DNA from: Chloroflexales bacterium ZM16-3
Lineage (GTDB): Bacteria > Chloroflexota > Chloroflexia > Chloroflexales > Chloroflexaceae
Length of the DNA: 64,000 bases
Reading direction: 5' to 3'
Assembly: GCA_004138175.2 (NCBI GenBank)
Contig: RYFE02000005.1
Location: forward strand, 124,001-188,000
The translations under genes and the position numbers were made by a program. Numbering within the stretch: position 1 is the stretch's first letter; each line of letters begins with the position of its first letter. Under the pieces are notes generated by a model. It worked only from the letters and a program-made list of their open reading frames with translations. It ran no database searches and was not told where the DNA came from. This document shows positions 16,804 to 27,300 of the stretch, one piece after another.

Positions 16804-17349
16804 CTAGATCTCGGCGAGGAGCGTCCCGTCCTTCACTTTCACCGCAAGCTGGCGCAGGCGGCGCGGCGGCGGGCCATCGATCACCTCACCATCGCGCGCG
16901 AAGTGGCCGGCGTGGCAGGGGCAGACGAAGTTGCCGTCGCCCTCGTTCCACTGCACAATGCAGCCCAGGTGCGTGCAGGTGGCGTCGAGCGCGGTGAAGG
17001 TGGCCCCGCCGTCGGCGCTAGAGATATACACCGTGCCGCGCTGGTTCACCTCGCGCCAGGCGTCGGTGGCGCGGACGCTGTAGTTCAGCTGCGTCACTGA
17101 GGCGGTCGGCAGGTCCGCGACCTTGCCCAGCTCGACCCACTTGGTGGCGCTCGGCTCAAGGGAGTTGCCGATCAGGAAGCGCACGCCGGGGATGGCGACG
17201 AGTAGCGCGCCGATGCCTGCCAGCACGCCGAAGAGCACCTCCAGGAAGACGCGCCGACTGATCGCGTGTTCGTCCCATACTCCTTTGTCTGCGGGGAGCG
17301 GTGGGAGCGCATGTGTCGCTGCGGGCCTCTCTCTATTTGGTGCCGCCAT
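16804..17349 (-). CDS. Rieske iron-sulfur protein
   Basis: The 181-residue protein binds a 2Fe-2S cluster through 'CTHLGCIVQ' and 'CPCHAGHF', the two Rieske boxes with Cys-His each and the disulfide cysteines. The N-terminus has a twin-arginine-like sequence ('SRRVFLEVLFG') followed by a hydrophobic anchor (about 35-60), so it is probably Tat-exported and membrane-tethered. It transfers electrons from quinol to a c-type acceptor together with cytochrome b encoded 14 bp downstream. The start at 17349 has a GGAGAGG upstream. Confidence 0.94.
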   Translation of the reverse strand: MAAPNRERPAATHALPPLPADKGVWDEHAISRRVFLEVLFGVLAGIGALLVAIPGVRFLIGNSLEPSATKWVELGKVADLPTASVTQLNYSVRATDAWREVNQRGTVYISSADGGATFTALDATCTHLGCIVQWNEGDGNFVCPCHAGHFARDGEVIDGPPPRRLRQLAVKVKDGTLLAEI

Positions 17350-17581
17350 GGGCCTCTCCTTTATGGTGAACAGCGAGTGAATATGCTGCCTACTGTAGCA
17401 CCGCCCCCCGTCTGAATGATGTCAGAGGTTGTCGCAATCATGTCTCAGATTGCTCCAGACGGCCTAGTTTGTGCTATGGTGAGAACTCCAGCGAGACGGT
17501 ACCGTAAGGCATGTTTCAATTGAAGCATGTTTGAGCGGCGAATCTGTCGACGAACACCTCGCTTAGCGAAGAGGTAATGCG

Positions 17582-18694
17582 ATGCGCGCCATACACGTGC
17601 CGCAGCCCACGCGGCCGACCGGGGTGTCGAGCCTGCGCGCGGTCTCGATCATCCGCTTCGTGCTGCCGCTGATCCTCTGCCTGCTGGCCCTGGGGTTTGA
17701 GTTTGGCGAGCACGGCGGGGCCAGTGAGACTCAGCGCGCCGGCTGGCCGGGCATGAGCGAGATGGTGATCTTCGGCATGCTCGGGCCGGCGGCCGTCTTC
17801 GCGACGATGAGCTATGTTGTGGCGCTGCTCCGCAAGATCAATGTGGTGCAGGCCCGCCTCACCGAGATGAACCAGGGCCTTGAGCGGCTTGTGACGGAGC
17901 GCACCACAGATCTCCAGACCAGCAACGCGGACCTGGCCCAGGCCAACCGCCAGCTGCACGAGCTCGACGAGATGAAGTCGGACTTTGTGGCCCTGGTGAG
18001 CCACGAGCTGCGCGCGCCGCTGGCCACGCTCAACGGCGGGCTTGAGGTGGCCCTCCAGCACCCAGAGGATCTGCCCCTGCGGGCGCGGCGGGTGCTCGAT
18101 CTGGTGATGGGCGAGACGCTGCGGTTGACCCAGTTCGTGCAGACGATTCTCGACGTCTCGCAGCTGGAGGCGGGCAAGCTGCGCCTGAACTGCGGCCCGC
18201 TGGCGGTGCGGCCGATGCTGCGGCGAGCGGCCGAGATCGTGTTCGGCCCCGATGAGCAGCGCATCGTCTGGCAGATCCCGACCAGCCTGCCGCCGGCCTG
18301 GGGCGATGAGGTCTACGCCGAGGAGGCCGTCCGCAACCTGCTGCGCAACGCTCAGAAGTACGCCCCGCCCCAGTCGCCAATCGAGCTGACGGCGCTACAG
18401 GTCGGCAACGCGATGCGGGTGTGCATCACCGACTACGGGCCGGGCATCCCCGCCGAGGCCCAGGGCAAGATCTTCGAGCGCTTCTACCGGGCGGGCCAGG
18501 GCGACGAGCACGCCCCGCACGGCTGGGGCCTCGGCCTGCACTTCGCCCGCTCGCTGATCGTCGCCCAGGGCGGCTCGCTGTCGCTCGAGTCGCCGGCGCG
18601 CACCGACCCGGACGCGCCCGGCGCACGGTTCATTCTTGAGCTACAGATCGCTGAGGAGGCACAGGATTATGCCAAAGCTGCTCCTGATCGATGA
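17582..18694 (+). CDS. Sensor histidine kinase (HisKA-HATPase)
   Basis: This 370-residue protein has two transmembrane helices (about 20-42 and 62-82) around a short outer loop. A coiled region (about 90-130), the HisKA box 'ALVSHELRAPLATL' and a HATPase domain with N box 'NLLRNAQKYA', G1 'DYGPGI' and G2 'GWGLGLHFA' follow. The input loop is too short for a known sensor domain, so the signal is unknown. It overlaps the response regulator gene by 26 bp, so the two are co-expressed. ATG 17582 is preceded by GAGGT. Confidence 0.9.
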   Translation: MRAIHVPQPTRPTGVSSLRAVSIIRFVLPLILCLLALGFEFGEHGGASETQRAGWPGMSEMVIFGMLGPAAVFATMSYVVALLRKINVVQARLTEMNQGLERLVTERTTDLQTSNADLAQANRQLHELDEMKSDFVALVSHELRAPLATLNGGLEVALQHPEDLPLRARRVLDLVMGETLRLTQFVQTILDVSQLEAGKLRLNCGPLAVRPMLRRAAEIVFGPDEQRIVWQIPTSLPPAWGDEVYAEEAVRNLLRNAQKYAPPQSPIELTALQVGNAMRVCITDYGPGIPAEAQGKIFERFYRAGQGDEHAPHGWGLGLHFARSLIVAQGGSLSLESPARTDPDAPGARFILELQIAEEAQDYAKAAPDR

Positions 18695-19400
18695 TGATCC
18701 AGCCCTCACCGAGCTCCTGTCCGTCTACCTCGATGAGCTTGGGCACAAGGTCCACCGTGCGCAGAACGGCGACGAGGGGCTGCGCGCCTTCTTCGCCCTC
18801 CAGCCGGATCTGGTGATCCTCGATGTGACCATGCCCCAGCGCGACGGCTGGCAGACCCTGGAGCGCATCCGCGAGCTGGCCAGCACGCCGGTGATCATGC
18901 TCACCGCGCGCAATGAGGAGGCCAGCGTGCTGCGCGGCTTCGCCACAGGTGCAGATGATTATGTGACCAAGCCCTTCTCGTTTGCCGAGCTGGCCGCGCG
19001 CATCCGCAGCGTGCTGGGGCGCGTGCCCGGCCACGCCGACAAGGACGTCGCACCGCCGACCTTGCAGCACGGCGATCTGGTTGTAGACATCACCACCCGG
19101 CGGGTCTGGCGGCAGCGCGAGTTGCTCCACCTCACCCCGACCGAGTTTAAGCTGCTGGTGGCCCTGATGCAGCAGGCCGACGAGGTGCTGACGCCCCAGG
19201 ATCTGGTGCGGATCGTGTGGGGCGAGCAGTACCTCGATGATGTGGGCTATGTGCGCCGCTATATCTGGCACCTGCGCAAGAAGATCGAGCTGAACCCGGC
19301 TCGACCGTGCTATATTCACAACGAGCACGGCTTTGGCTACCGCTTCTTCGCCGCCGACCCACAGCCGGGCGAGGAGGTCGAAGATTCAGAGGCGTACTGA
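18669..19400 (+). CDS. OmpR-family response regulator
   Basis: This 243-residue protein joins a receiver domain ('LLIDDDPALTELL', phospho-acceptor Asp in 'LVILDVTMPQ', Lys in 'YVTKPF') to a winged-helix DNA-binding domain ('LTPTEFKLLVALM', 'YVRRYIWHLRKKIE', 'GFGYRF'). ATG 18669 lies 7 bases after GAGGAGG and starts within the kinase gene. It is the partner of the upstream histidine kinase; target genes cannot be read from the sequence. Confidence 0.93.
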   Translation: MPKLLLIDDDPALTELLSVYLDELGHKVHRAQNGDEGLRAFFALQPDLVILDVTMPQRDGWQTLERIRELASTPVIMLTARNEEASVLRGFATGADDYVTKPFSFAELAARIRSVLGRVPGHADKDVAPPTLQHGDLVVDITTRRVWRQRELLHLTPTEFKLLVALMQQADEVLTPQDLVRIVWGEQYLDDVGYVRRYIWHLRKKIELNPARPCYIHNEHGFGYRFFAADPQPGEEVEDSEAY

Positions 19401-19506
19401 GACAAGGGTCCAGGGTCCAGGGTCTAGGCCGAGCGTATCAGCAAGCGATCCGTGACGCCAAATTGTAAAGTAGCCCAAAAACTTGTCTGAGCGAGAAGGG
19501 CGACAG

Positions 19507-20292
19507 ATGGAGACGAACATCAACGGGATCAGGGTGCGCTACGAGGATGTGGGGGAAGGCCCGGCGGTGCTGCTCGTCCACGCCTTCCCGCTGGCTGGTG
19601 CGATGTGGCGGCCGCAGGTGGAGGCGCTCCAGGGCAGTTATCGGCTGATTGTGCCCGACCTGCGCGGCTTCGGCGGCAGCGACGCGCCGCCCGGCCCCGC
19701 CACGATGGACGAGCAGGCCGACGACCTGGCCGCTTTGCTCGATCACCTGGGGCTGGCGCAGGCGACTATCTGCGGCCTCTCGATGGGCGGCTACATCGCT
19801 ATGGCCTTCATGCGCCGCCACGCCGCCCGCGCCCGCGCCCTTGTGCTGGCCGACACGAAAGCTGGCGCGGACAGCGATGAGGGGAGGGCCGGGCGCGAGG
19901 CCAACGCCCGCCTCGCCGAGTCCGAGGGGGCCGCCGCAATCGCCGATAAGATGATCCCCGGCCTGGTGGCACCCGGCGCGGGCCAGGGCGTGCGCGACAC
20001 GCTGCGATCAATGATTTTGGCCAACACGCCTGTGGGGATCGCCGCAGCCCTACGCGGCATGGCCATGCGCCCCGACTCGTTCGAGGGTCTGCCGGCCATC
20101 GCCGTGCCCACCCTGGTGATCGTCGGCGAGCAGGATGGCCTGACCCCGCCATCAGAGGCCAGGGCGATCAGCATGGCCATCCCTGGGAGCCAGGTCGTCG
20201 TGATATCGGGTGTCGGCCACCTCAGCAGCCTAGAGGCGCCTGTCGCATTCACTGCGGCGCTGCGGGACTTCCTGGGGGAGCAGCACCGCTGA
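19507..20292 (+). CDS. Alpha/beta hydrolase
   Basis: The 261-residue alpha/beta-hydrolase has the oxyanion strand motif 'VLLVHAFPLAG', nucleophile elbow 'GLSMGG' (Ser), an acid in 'VGEQDGLTPP' (Asp) and the catalytic His in 'GVGHLSS'. The fold resembles 3-oxoadipate enol-lactonase and haloperoxidase-like enzymes, but the substrate cannot be named. ATG 19507 follows GAGAAGGG; an in-frame TTG at 19483 is less likely. A 14-bp hairpin (20328-20356) separates it from the convergent protease gene. Confidence 0.85.
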   Translation: METNINGIRVRYEDVGEGPAVLLVHAFPLAGAMWRPQVEALQGSYRLIVPDLRGFGGSDAPPGPATMDEQADDLAALLDHLGLAQATICGLSMGGYIAMAFMRRHAARARALVLADTKAGADSDEGRAGREANARLAESEGAAAIADKMIPGLVAPGAGQGVRDTLRSMILANTPVGIAAALRGMAMRPDSFEGLPAIAVPTLVIVGEQDGLTPPSEARAISMAIPGSQVVVISGVGHLSSLEAPVAFTAALRDFLGEQHR

Positions 20293-20327
20293 GCCGCTGT
20301 GGGTGTGTGGGATGCGGAAAAATTAAA

Positions 20328-20356
20328 GTAGAGACGCCCCACTGGGGCGTCTCTAC
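20328..20356. terminator. 14-bp hairpin between convergent genes
   Basis: Arms 20328-20341 and 20343-20356 are perfect reverse complements. It sits between the hydrolase stop (20292) and the minus-strand protease stop (20413) and could serve both. Confidence 0.6.
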
Positions 20357-20412
20357 CTATGCACCGGAAGAATGAGGATTGCGGCTTGGTTTACCGCGCT
20401 CCTCGCGTGATG

Positions 20413-23400
20413 CTAGTGGCCGTGCCCATGCCCATGCCACCCGCTGCGAGTCACCTCGCCAGCGAAGCGGCCGGTGCTGGTGCCGTAGAAGCTGTCGCTG
20501 GTCATCGCTGGGTAGTTGACGAAGGTGCCAGCCTTGCGGCCCTCGACGCTGAACGAGATCGTGTGGGTCTCGCCCGGGGCGCCGGGGACGGAGGAGACGA
20601 TCAGCTCAGTGGTGTTGGTGGGCAGGGTGCCCGCGCCGTCGGCGTAGTAGTTCTCGCCGCGGTTGCCGAAGCGGTTCTCGACGCCGACGGTCAGGAAGCC
20701 GCCGTCGCCGTTGCCCTCCAGGGCGTCATAGACGTAGGAGATATCCTCTACGCCGTTGAGGCCGATCCAGACCTGGAAGGAGTTGCTTGTGGCGGTGCTG
20801 TACTCCTTCACCCCGGAGTACTCAACGACAATCCAGGAATTCACGCTGTCGCCCAGCACGTTGACCTGGACTGTGCCGCCCGCCTCCGGGTTGAGGTCGG
20901 TCCAGAAGGGCGCCAGGACGTTGTTCGGCGGTGTGCTGTCGGGCAGGATCTGGTTGATGTAGCTCACATCGGCACCGGTGCCGCCGCCCACCACCAGGTA
21001 GCCGTTGCTGACCACGCCGATGCGGCTGTAGGTCTCGCCGCCGAAGACGAAGGACGGGACGTTGACGTTGCTGATCGACTCATCAGTGGCCGGGATTACC
21101 AGGTTGCCAGTGAACAGACTCAGCGGCAGGTAGCCGGCCGGCGAGCCGAAGTACACGTCGGCGAGCGAGGGGATAGCTGGCTCGGCGCCCGCCAGTGTGC
21201 CGCTAAAGGTCACGCGGTTGCCAGAGGCGCGGCCGCCCACCACGCTGCGCCGGTCGACGCGTAGCTCGGAGGGCAGCAGGTCGTTCACGCTCACGCTGGC
21301 AGGGTTAAACGTAGTGTTGACCAACGTGATCGTGCAGTCGGCGCTGCTGTTCTGCGGGAAGCTGGCCGGGTCGCAGGAGGTGTCGAGCGTCACCGGGGCC
21401 TGCTTGCGGATGAAGGTGACGGGGAAGCGCAGCGAGCGGCCGCGCTCGCCCTTGAAGATGATCGTGGCGAAGCGGGTCTCGCCCAGGGGCACGTCGCGCC
21501 CATCGATGGTGATGCTGAAGCTGGCGCTGCGGTTCTTCTTAACCTTGAACTCCCTGGGGAAGCTCACGGTGAAGTCCTTGGCCTGGCCGGCCGGGGTCTC
21601 CACGCTCATCCGCCACTCGGTGTCCTCGCTGAGCACGTTCTTGGCGGTGCGGCGCACCGTGATCGTGCCGGGCATCGTCGGGACGAAGAGGCTGGGGTAG
21701 TTTGCGTCCCAGAGATGATCCTGGAGGGCTATGAAGTTGTCGCCGGTCTCGTCGAAGGTGATGCCGGGGTTGAATGCCTTGGCTAGGTTCACGCGGCCGC
21801 TGCCCATATCGTAGGCGTCGGCCGGGGTGACGCCGTCCTCCTTGACCACACCATCGCCGATGGCGGTGGTCATCAGGGCCGACTTGATCTGGCCGGGGGT
21901 CCAGTCGGGGTGGAGCCACTTGATCAGGGCGCCCGAGCCGGCCATGTGCGGGCTGGACATGGAGGTGCCGCTGAGGAAGTTGTAGATCGGAACCTCGACG
22001 CCATACTCGCTGCCGGTGTAGGCGGCCAGCACGTTCACGCCGGGGCCGGTGATGTCGGGCTTGCTGATGCCCAGCGTCTGGCCGTTGCCGCCGCGCGAGC
22101 TGAACCCGGCCATCACGTCGCCCTGCACCATAGCGGGCGCGCCATCGGTGAAGGTGGCGGTCACGCTGGCGTGGGCGGCCATGAAGGCGACGAGCTGCTC
22201 TCCGGCGCTGCCGGGGCCGCCCTCGAAGTGGATGCTCGGGATGCTGTGCAGGTCGGTGTTGGTGCCCTGGGCCACCGTGTTGAAGAGGAACATGCCGACC
22301 GCGCCGCCGGCGGCGACGTTGGCGCTCTTCTCAACGCGGGCGTTGACGCCGCGCTGGCAGAGGACGATCTGGCCGACGAAGCTGCCGGTGGCCGCCGGGG
22401 ACTGGCAGAGCGGGTCAGCTGTGTTCACCACCACATCGGCGGGCGTGCTGACGCCCTTGGTGAGCGTGTCGCCGACAATCGACAGGTTCGCGCCATCGCT
22501 GGCGGTCAGCGTGGCGGTGCTCTGGAAGGAGCGGTCGATCGTGCTGGCGGCCACCGTCATCGTCCAGGGGCCACGGTGGGCCACCGTGTCGGGGGTGGGG
22601 CCGCTGTTTCCAGCCGATGCCGAGACGAAGATGCCGGCGTCGTAGGCATCGCGGAATGCCTCCTCAACCGCATCGGAGAAGGGGTTCTCGCCGCCACTGA
22701 TCGAGAAGTTGAGCACGTCCACGCCGTCGATGATCGCCTGCTGCACGGCGGCGGCCGAGTCGGTGCCGTAGCAGCCAAGCTCGCCGCAGACCTTGTAGGC
22801 CACGATCTGGGCGCGCGGGGCGATGCCCGAGATGGTGCCCAGGTTGTTGCCGAGCAGGCTGACCGGCACGCCGGAGTTGCCAGCCGCCGTGCTGCTGGTG
22901 TGGGTGCCGTGGCCGTCGTCGTCGCGGGCCGAGGTGAACTCGTCGGGCGCGAGGCTAACCGCGTTCTCGTAGGTACCCATGAAGCGCTGGGCGCTGATCA
23001 GCTTATTGTTGCAGCTAAAGGGCGCGCCAGGGTTATCGCCGCCGCTGAAGTCGCAGGGCCAGGGCGTGCCGTCGGTGCGCGGGCGCGGGGCCGCGTATGG
23101 CTTACCCGAGGGGTCAGGGTCGGCGTAAGAGGCATTCTCCGGCCAGATGCCGCTGTCGAGGATGCCGACGATCACGCCCTCGCCGGCCTGCTCCTGGCCG
23201 CCGCCCTGGGCCCATGCCGTCGTCGCGCCGATGAAGGCCGGGCTGCGGTAGGTGTCGATCTTCATCACCTGGTCGACGATCACGGTGCTCACGCCCGAGA
23301 CGTGGGCCAGGCGATCCGCCAGGATGCGGGGCAGCCGGACGGCAACGCCGCCCAGCACCACGTCGTAGCGGTGGGTCACGGTGGCGGCCGGAATGCTGGC

Positions 23401-23784
23401 CTTGAGGCTCGCAACCAGCGCGTCAAGCTTGCCGTTGATGTAGGCCAGGTATGCCTGGCTGGCCGGCGAGGAGACATCGAGGCTCACGCCCGTCACCTTG
23501 GGGCTGGTGGCGGCGAGGCCGGGGATGCTGCCGTCGTAGGTAGCCAGCGGCGCGTCCGCGATCTTGATCAGCAGGCTGACCATATCGGCGTCGGCGAAGT
23601 CGGACTTCGCGATCGACGACTCGATGACCCCCTCAAGGGCGCTGGCGTCGAGCGGGGTGGCGGTGAGGTTGCCGGCGGTGCGGCCGCCCTGGGCCTGGGT
23701 CTGCGGGGCACCGGCGAACAGAAAGCCGAAAACGACCAGAATGCTGAGCAGGCTCAGCGCAGCATTGCTTCTCTTTCGAAGCAT
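20413..23784 (-). CDS. Large secreted subtilase (S8) with PA insert and His-Gly tail
   Basis: This 1123-residue serine protease starts with a signal peptide (cleavage near 'TQAQ', about residue 31). An I9-type propeptide ends near 'GGVAVRLPRIL'. The catalytic triad is visible: Asp in 'VGILDSGIWPENA', His in 'DGHGTHTSSTAAG', Ser in 'LSGTSMSSPHMAGSG'. A PA-type insert lies between His and Ser, and beta-rich domains follow. The extreme C-terminus ends in a His-Gly alternation (HGHGHGH), a possible metal-binding tail. The start at 23784 has AGGAGGGAG upstream. It probably degrades extracellular protein. Confidence 0.92.
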   Translation of the reverse strand: MLRKRSNAALSLLSILVVFGFLFAGAPQTQAQGGRTAGNLTATPLDASALEGVIESSIAKSDFADADMVSLLIKIADAPLATYDGSIPGLAATSPKVTGVSLDVSSPASQAYLAYINGKLDALVASLKASIPAATVTHRYDVVLGGVAVRLPRILADRLAHVSGVSTVIVDQVMKIDTYRSPAFIGATTAWAQGGGQEQAGEGVIVGILDSGIWPENASYADPDPSGKPYAAPRPRTDGTPWPCDFSGGDNPGAPFSCNNKLISAQRFMGTYENAVSLAPDEFTSARDDDGHGTHTSSTAAGNSGVPVSLLGNNLGTISGIAPRAQIVAYKVCGELGCYGTDSAAAVQQAIIDGVDVLNFSISGGENPFSDAVEEAFRDAYDAGIFVSASAGNSGPTPDTVAHRGPWTMTVAASTIDRSFQSTATLTASDGANLSIVGDTLTKGVSTPADVVVNTADPLCQSPAATGSFVGQIVLCQRGVNARVEKSANVAAGGAVGMFLFNTVAQGTNTDLHSIPSIHFEGGPGSAGEQLVAFMAAHASVTATFTDGAPAMVQGDVMAGFSSRGGNGQTLGISKPDITGPGVNVLAAYTGSEYGVEVPIYNFLSGTSMSSPHMAGSGALIKWLHPDWTPGQIKSALMTTAIGDGVVKEDGVTPADAYDMGSGRVNLAKAFNPGITFDETGDNFIALQDHLWDANYPSLFVPTMPGTITVRRTAKNVLSEDTEWRMSVETPAGQAKDFTVSFPREFKVKKNRSASFSITIDGRDVPLGETRFATIIFKGERGRSLRFPVTFIRKQAPVTLDTSCDPASFPQNSSADCTITLVNTTFNPASVSVNDLLPSELRVDRRSVVGGRASGNRVTFSGTLAGAEPAIPSLADVYFGSPAGYLPLSLFTGNLVIPATDESISNVNVPSFVFGGETYSRIGVVSNGYLVVGGGTGADVSYINQILPDSTPPNNVLAPFWTDLNPEAGGTVQVNVLGDSVNSWIVVEYSGVKEYSTATSNSFQVWIGLNGVEDISYVYDALEGNGDGGFLTVGVENRFGNRGENYYADGAGTLPTNTTELIVSSVPGAPGETHTISFSVEGRKAGTFVNYPAMTSDSFYGTSTGRFAGEVTRSGWHGHGHGH

Positions 23785-24334
23785 ACGAGACTCCCTCCTT
23801 CAAACCGTGAGACAACCCATAAGCAGCGGTGCGGCGATCACATCGTTGGGATTCTGGCATCGTGCCTGACGTGGTAGGCTGGCGCTTGATTGCGGTGGTG
23901 AAGTGGGGATGTAGCGACTGGCGCAATCGTGTTCAATGCTAAGAGGCTGTGGTATTCTCTACTAACCTCATCCCCTTTCTTTACCCCTCATCAACCGACA
24001 GCAGTGTCGATCTCGCAGGGCACAGCAAAGCGAGACAGCGGTGGCACCGCTCTGTCTGGCTGTACGACGGGGTGTATTATGACAGCGAGTACTGTGATAT
24101 CTCTAAGATGACGTATTCATAAAATATTGTCAAGGTCATGTTAAATGTTAGGATTACAAAGTTTTTTCGTGTTTGGCTTTCTAGTGCGATCTTTCACATG
24201 TTTCGATGAACAAACTGTCATCTCCAGTTATGGGCCAGGAATCAGCAGCAGCGCGGGTGCCTTCATAGGCACCCGCGCTGCTGGTAAGGGGAGGGTGACA
24301 GGTTAGAGAGTCGTAGGGGCGCGACCCCTCATGA
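23785..24334. other. 550-bp gap between the two subtilase genes
   Basis: No gene is seen. A perfect 15-bp hairpin at 24247-24282 (loop TTCATA) lies 53 bp after the stop of the upstream minus-strand protease and is a likely terminator. On the minus strand a perfect TTGACA (24128-24133) with a weak -10 (CATCTT, 24105-24110) 17 bp away could be a promoter for the downstream protease, though far from its start. Confidence 0.5.
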
Positions 24335-27300
24335 TCAGCGGCAGCTCGATGAGCCCCGCGAGCCGTCATAGCTCTGGTCGCCCTTGGTGCAGCGCGTGGC
24401 GCGGATCACCAGGGACTCAGATGCGCCGCCAGAGGTGTTGAGCATCAGCACGCCGCCCTCGCTCGGGCTCGCCCCCGCCACGCCGAAATCATACAGGCCG
24501 TAGGTAGCCTGGCTGTTCGCCAGCATGCTCAGGCTGCTGAGGGGGGTGGTGTCGGTAGGCTGAGTGATGCCGTAGCGCTCATTGAGGACGCTCATCGTCG
24601 CGGGAATATGGCTGGTGAGCGCGCCGGTGAAGTAGTTATCGAAGGTGTAGGTATCGACATCGATCAGCTTACCTGCATCAGCGCTCGTCAGCCCCACCTG
24701 TTCGCCACAGACCGTCAGGATAAACGCGCCGCTGTTGGTGCCGTGCTGGGTGAAGAAGAGCGCCGTCTGCGGGCCGTCAACTGGCCCGGCGTAGGTGACA
24801 TTTCGGCCATCGCCGGCAAACGCCGTCGCGGCATTCAGCTCCGAGGTGTAGGCCACATAGTCTGGCGTGCCATCGCGGTTCGTATCCAGGTAGATATCGA
24901 TCTCTAGCGGGTAGTTCGCATGAGTCACAGGCTGCCATGTCTGCACCCCAAATTGAGCCAGCACGCCCGACGAGCAGAGCATCGGGGACACGGCGAATGT
25001 GGTCGCGCCCACATAGCGCGCGGTGATATTCGGGTCCATGCTGCCCTGTGCGCCAGGCATCGGGGCGGTCGGGTTCTCACCGATCAGCGAGAGGGGCGTG
25101 TAGGTTCCCGCGCCGACGCCCTGGTTCTTCAGGGTGAAGAGGGTCGGGTTCTGCTGCTGTGACCTAGACGAGTCCGACTGCTGCGAATCGCCCTTGCAAT
25201 CGTGATGATTGCCGTCATCATCGTCATCGTCACCGTCATCACACCTGTCATCGTGCGTGTCGTCATCGCGCGTGTCGCTGCTGTGGCCGACTGTCGAGAC
25301 TCGCACCAGCGGCGAGAGACGCGGCAGCACATGCCAGGGCATATGCAGGTTATTATCAGCGTTCTTGAGGTCGGTGAACATAAGGTAGCCGTCATACTCC
25401 ATCTGGTTCAGGGCGTTCGGGCTGCCGCCGGCCGAGCCGGAGTTCATCGTCCAGGGGCGCAGCTTCGTGCCGTCGATCTGTAGGCGGACAAGCACAAAGC
25501 GCGAGCGGTGGGCCGGGACAGTGATGCTCTTGCGCGATGGCGTGATCGACACTGCGCCATTTGCCTCGTCATCTGCGTAGCGGAAGGCGCTGCTGATGCC
25601 GTAGATGATGGGCTGCGCTGTGTAGTTCTTCACCTCAACCGCACGGTAGATCGTAACCTTTGTGCGGCTAACATCGACAAAGCCAAATGAGAGCGTGGCA
25701 CCTGATCGCTCGATCGCCCAGGCCGCCGCGCCAGTTGCTAGCGCCCTATCGACGCGCAGCTCACCGCTACCGATGCGGGAGATTGGGGCGAGCACCCCAG
25801 GCTGCGTGGCCGGGTTGGTGTAGATCGTCGTCTCGGCAGTGTTCATCAGCAGCGCCTTGACCTCGAAAGGCTGTAGGCGCGGGTTATCGGCCAGCACAAG
25901 TGCAGCGGCACCTGTCACCATCGGCGCAGCGCCCGAGGTTCCGCCAAATGCGCTAGAGCCGGTTCCGGTGCCCACATCGGCCGAGACCGATGCGCCAGGC
26001 GCGCCGATCTCCGGTTTGATCTGCTGGCCAAACAGGTAGCCAGCGATCGATTTCGAGAACGTCAACCCGATCGACGGCCCGCGCGACGATGAGCTGACCA
26101 TGCTGCCCGCCAGCGGAATCGCCACCGCATCCGAGACCGTGACATTCACAATGAGGGCGATATTCGCCTTGATCCGGTTGGCATCGGACTGGGTGATGAT
26201 CAGGGTCGGCACCATGTGCGTGCCGCCGCCGAAGCTAAACGAGAACGGGTCGCCGGGGGCGGTCAGGCCGATCAGCACGCCGACTGCGCCAGCCGCTGCG
26301 GCGCTGTCAGTCTTGAGGCTCACCGAACAGGTGCCACGGTCGATCAGGGCCACCTTGCCGGTCAGGTCGGGCAAGGTTTCGCCAGGGCATGCCGTGCCCG
26401 CGTAGACCACATCGCCGGTGAAGCCAGCCCCAATCGGCGCCCAGTCAACCGTCGCAGTATTCTTATACTGCGTGGCGATGCTGATTGGGCTGTTCACCAC
26501 CAGCGGGTAGGTCTTCGCGCTGGGCACCTGAGTCTGGGCCACGGCGAGGGCCGAGGGGGCCGCCGAGGGCGTGCCGATGATGTAGGGACGGTCGCCGCTA
26601 TTGCCCGCCGAGGCGACGGTGAGGATTCCTAGCCTGCTCGCATTCTCCACGGCGGTCGAGAGGTCGTCGAAGTAGCTGTTGCCATACGACGACCCGAGCG
26701 ACATGTTGACAATATCGACGTGATCGCTGGTTCTGCCGTCGCCATCCGGGTCGGCTGCGAACTCCATGGCCTGGATGAGCGCAACGCCGCTACAGGACGC
26801 AGAGACGGCTGCGCAGACCTTGACCGCGTAGAGCGATGCGGCGGGGGCTACGCCCTGGGCACCGCCGATAATGTCGGCGACGTGGGTGCCATGGCCCTCG
26901 TAGTCGATCGGGTCCTCGTCGGGGGCCAGGGGGCCGTCCGGCCATGCCTCGCCGACAAAGTCGTAGCCGCCCACCACCTTAGGCGTAGGAAACAGGCCGT
27001 CGGAGGTAGTATTCTTCGGGTCGGTCGGGTCGGCCCCGTAGGCGGCATCGTACGCCTCGGCAGTCCCTGCGCCGCCAAATGCCTTGTGGGTGTAGTCGAT
27101 CCCCGAGTCGAGCACGGCCACCCGCACCCCGGCGCCGCCGTCGGCAGATGCCTGAACATCAGGCGTCGCCCCGATGTAGGGCACGGTCTCAGTCAGATCC
27201 AGGCTGAAGTCAACCACGGGGGAGATCGTAACGACGTGTACATCCTTCGCCAGGTCAGCCAGCTTCGCCGAGTCGATGTCGAGCATCACCGCGTTGAGCA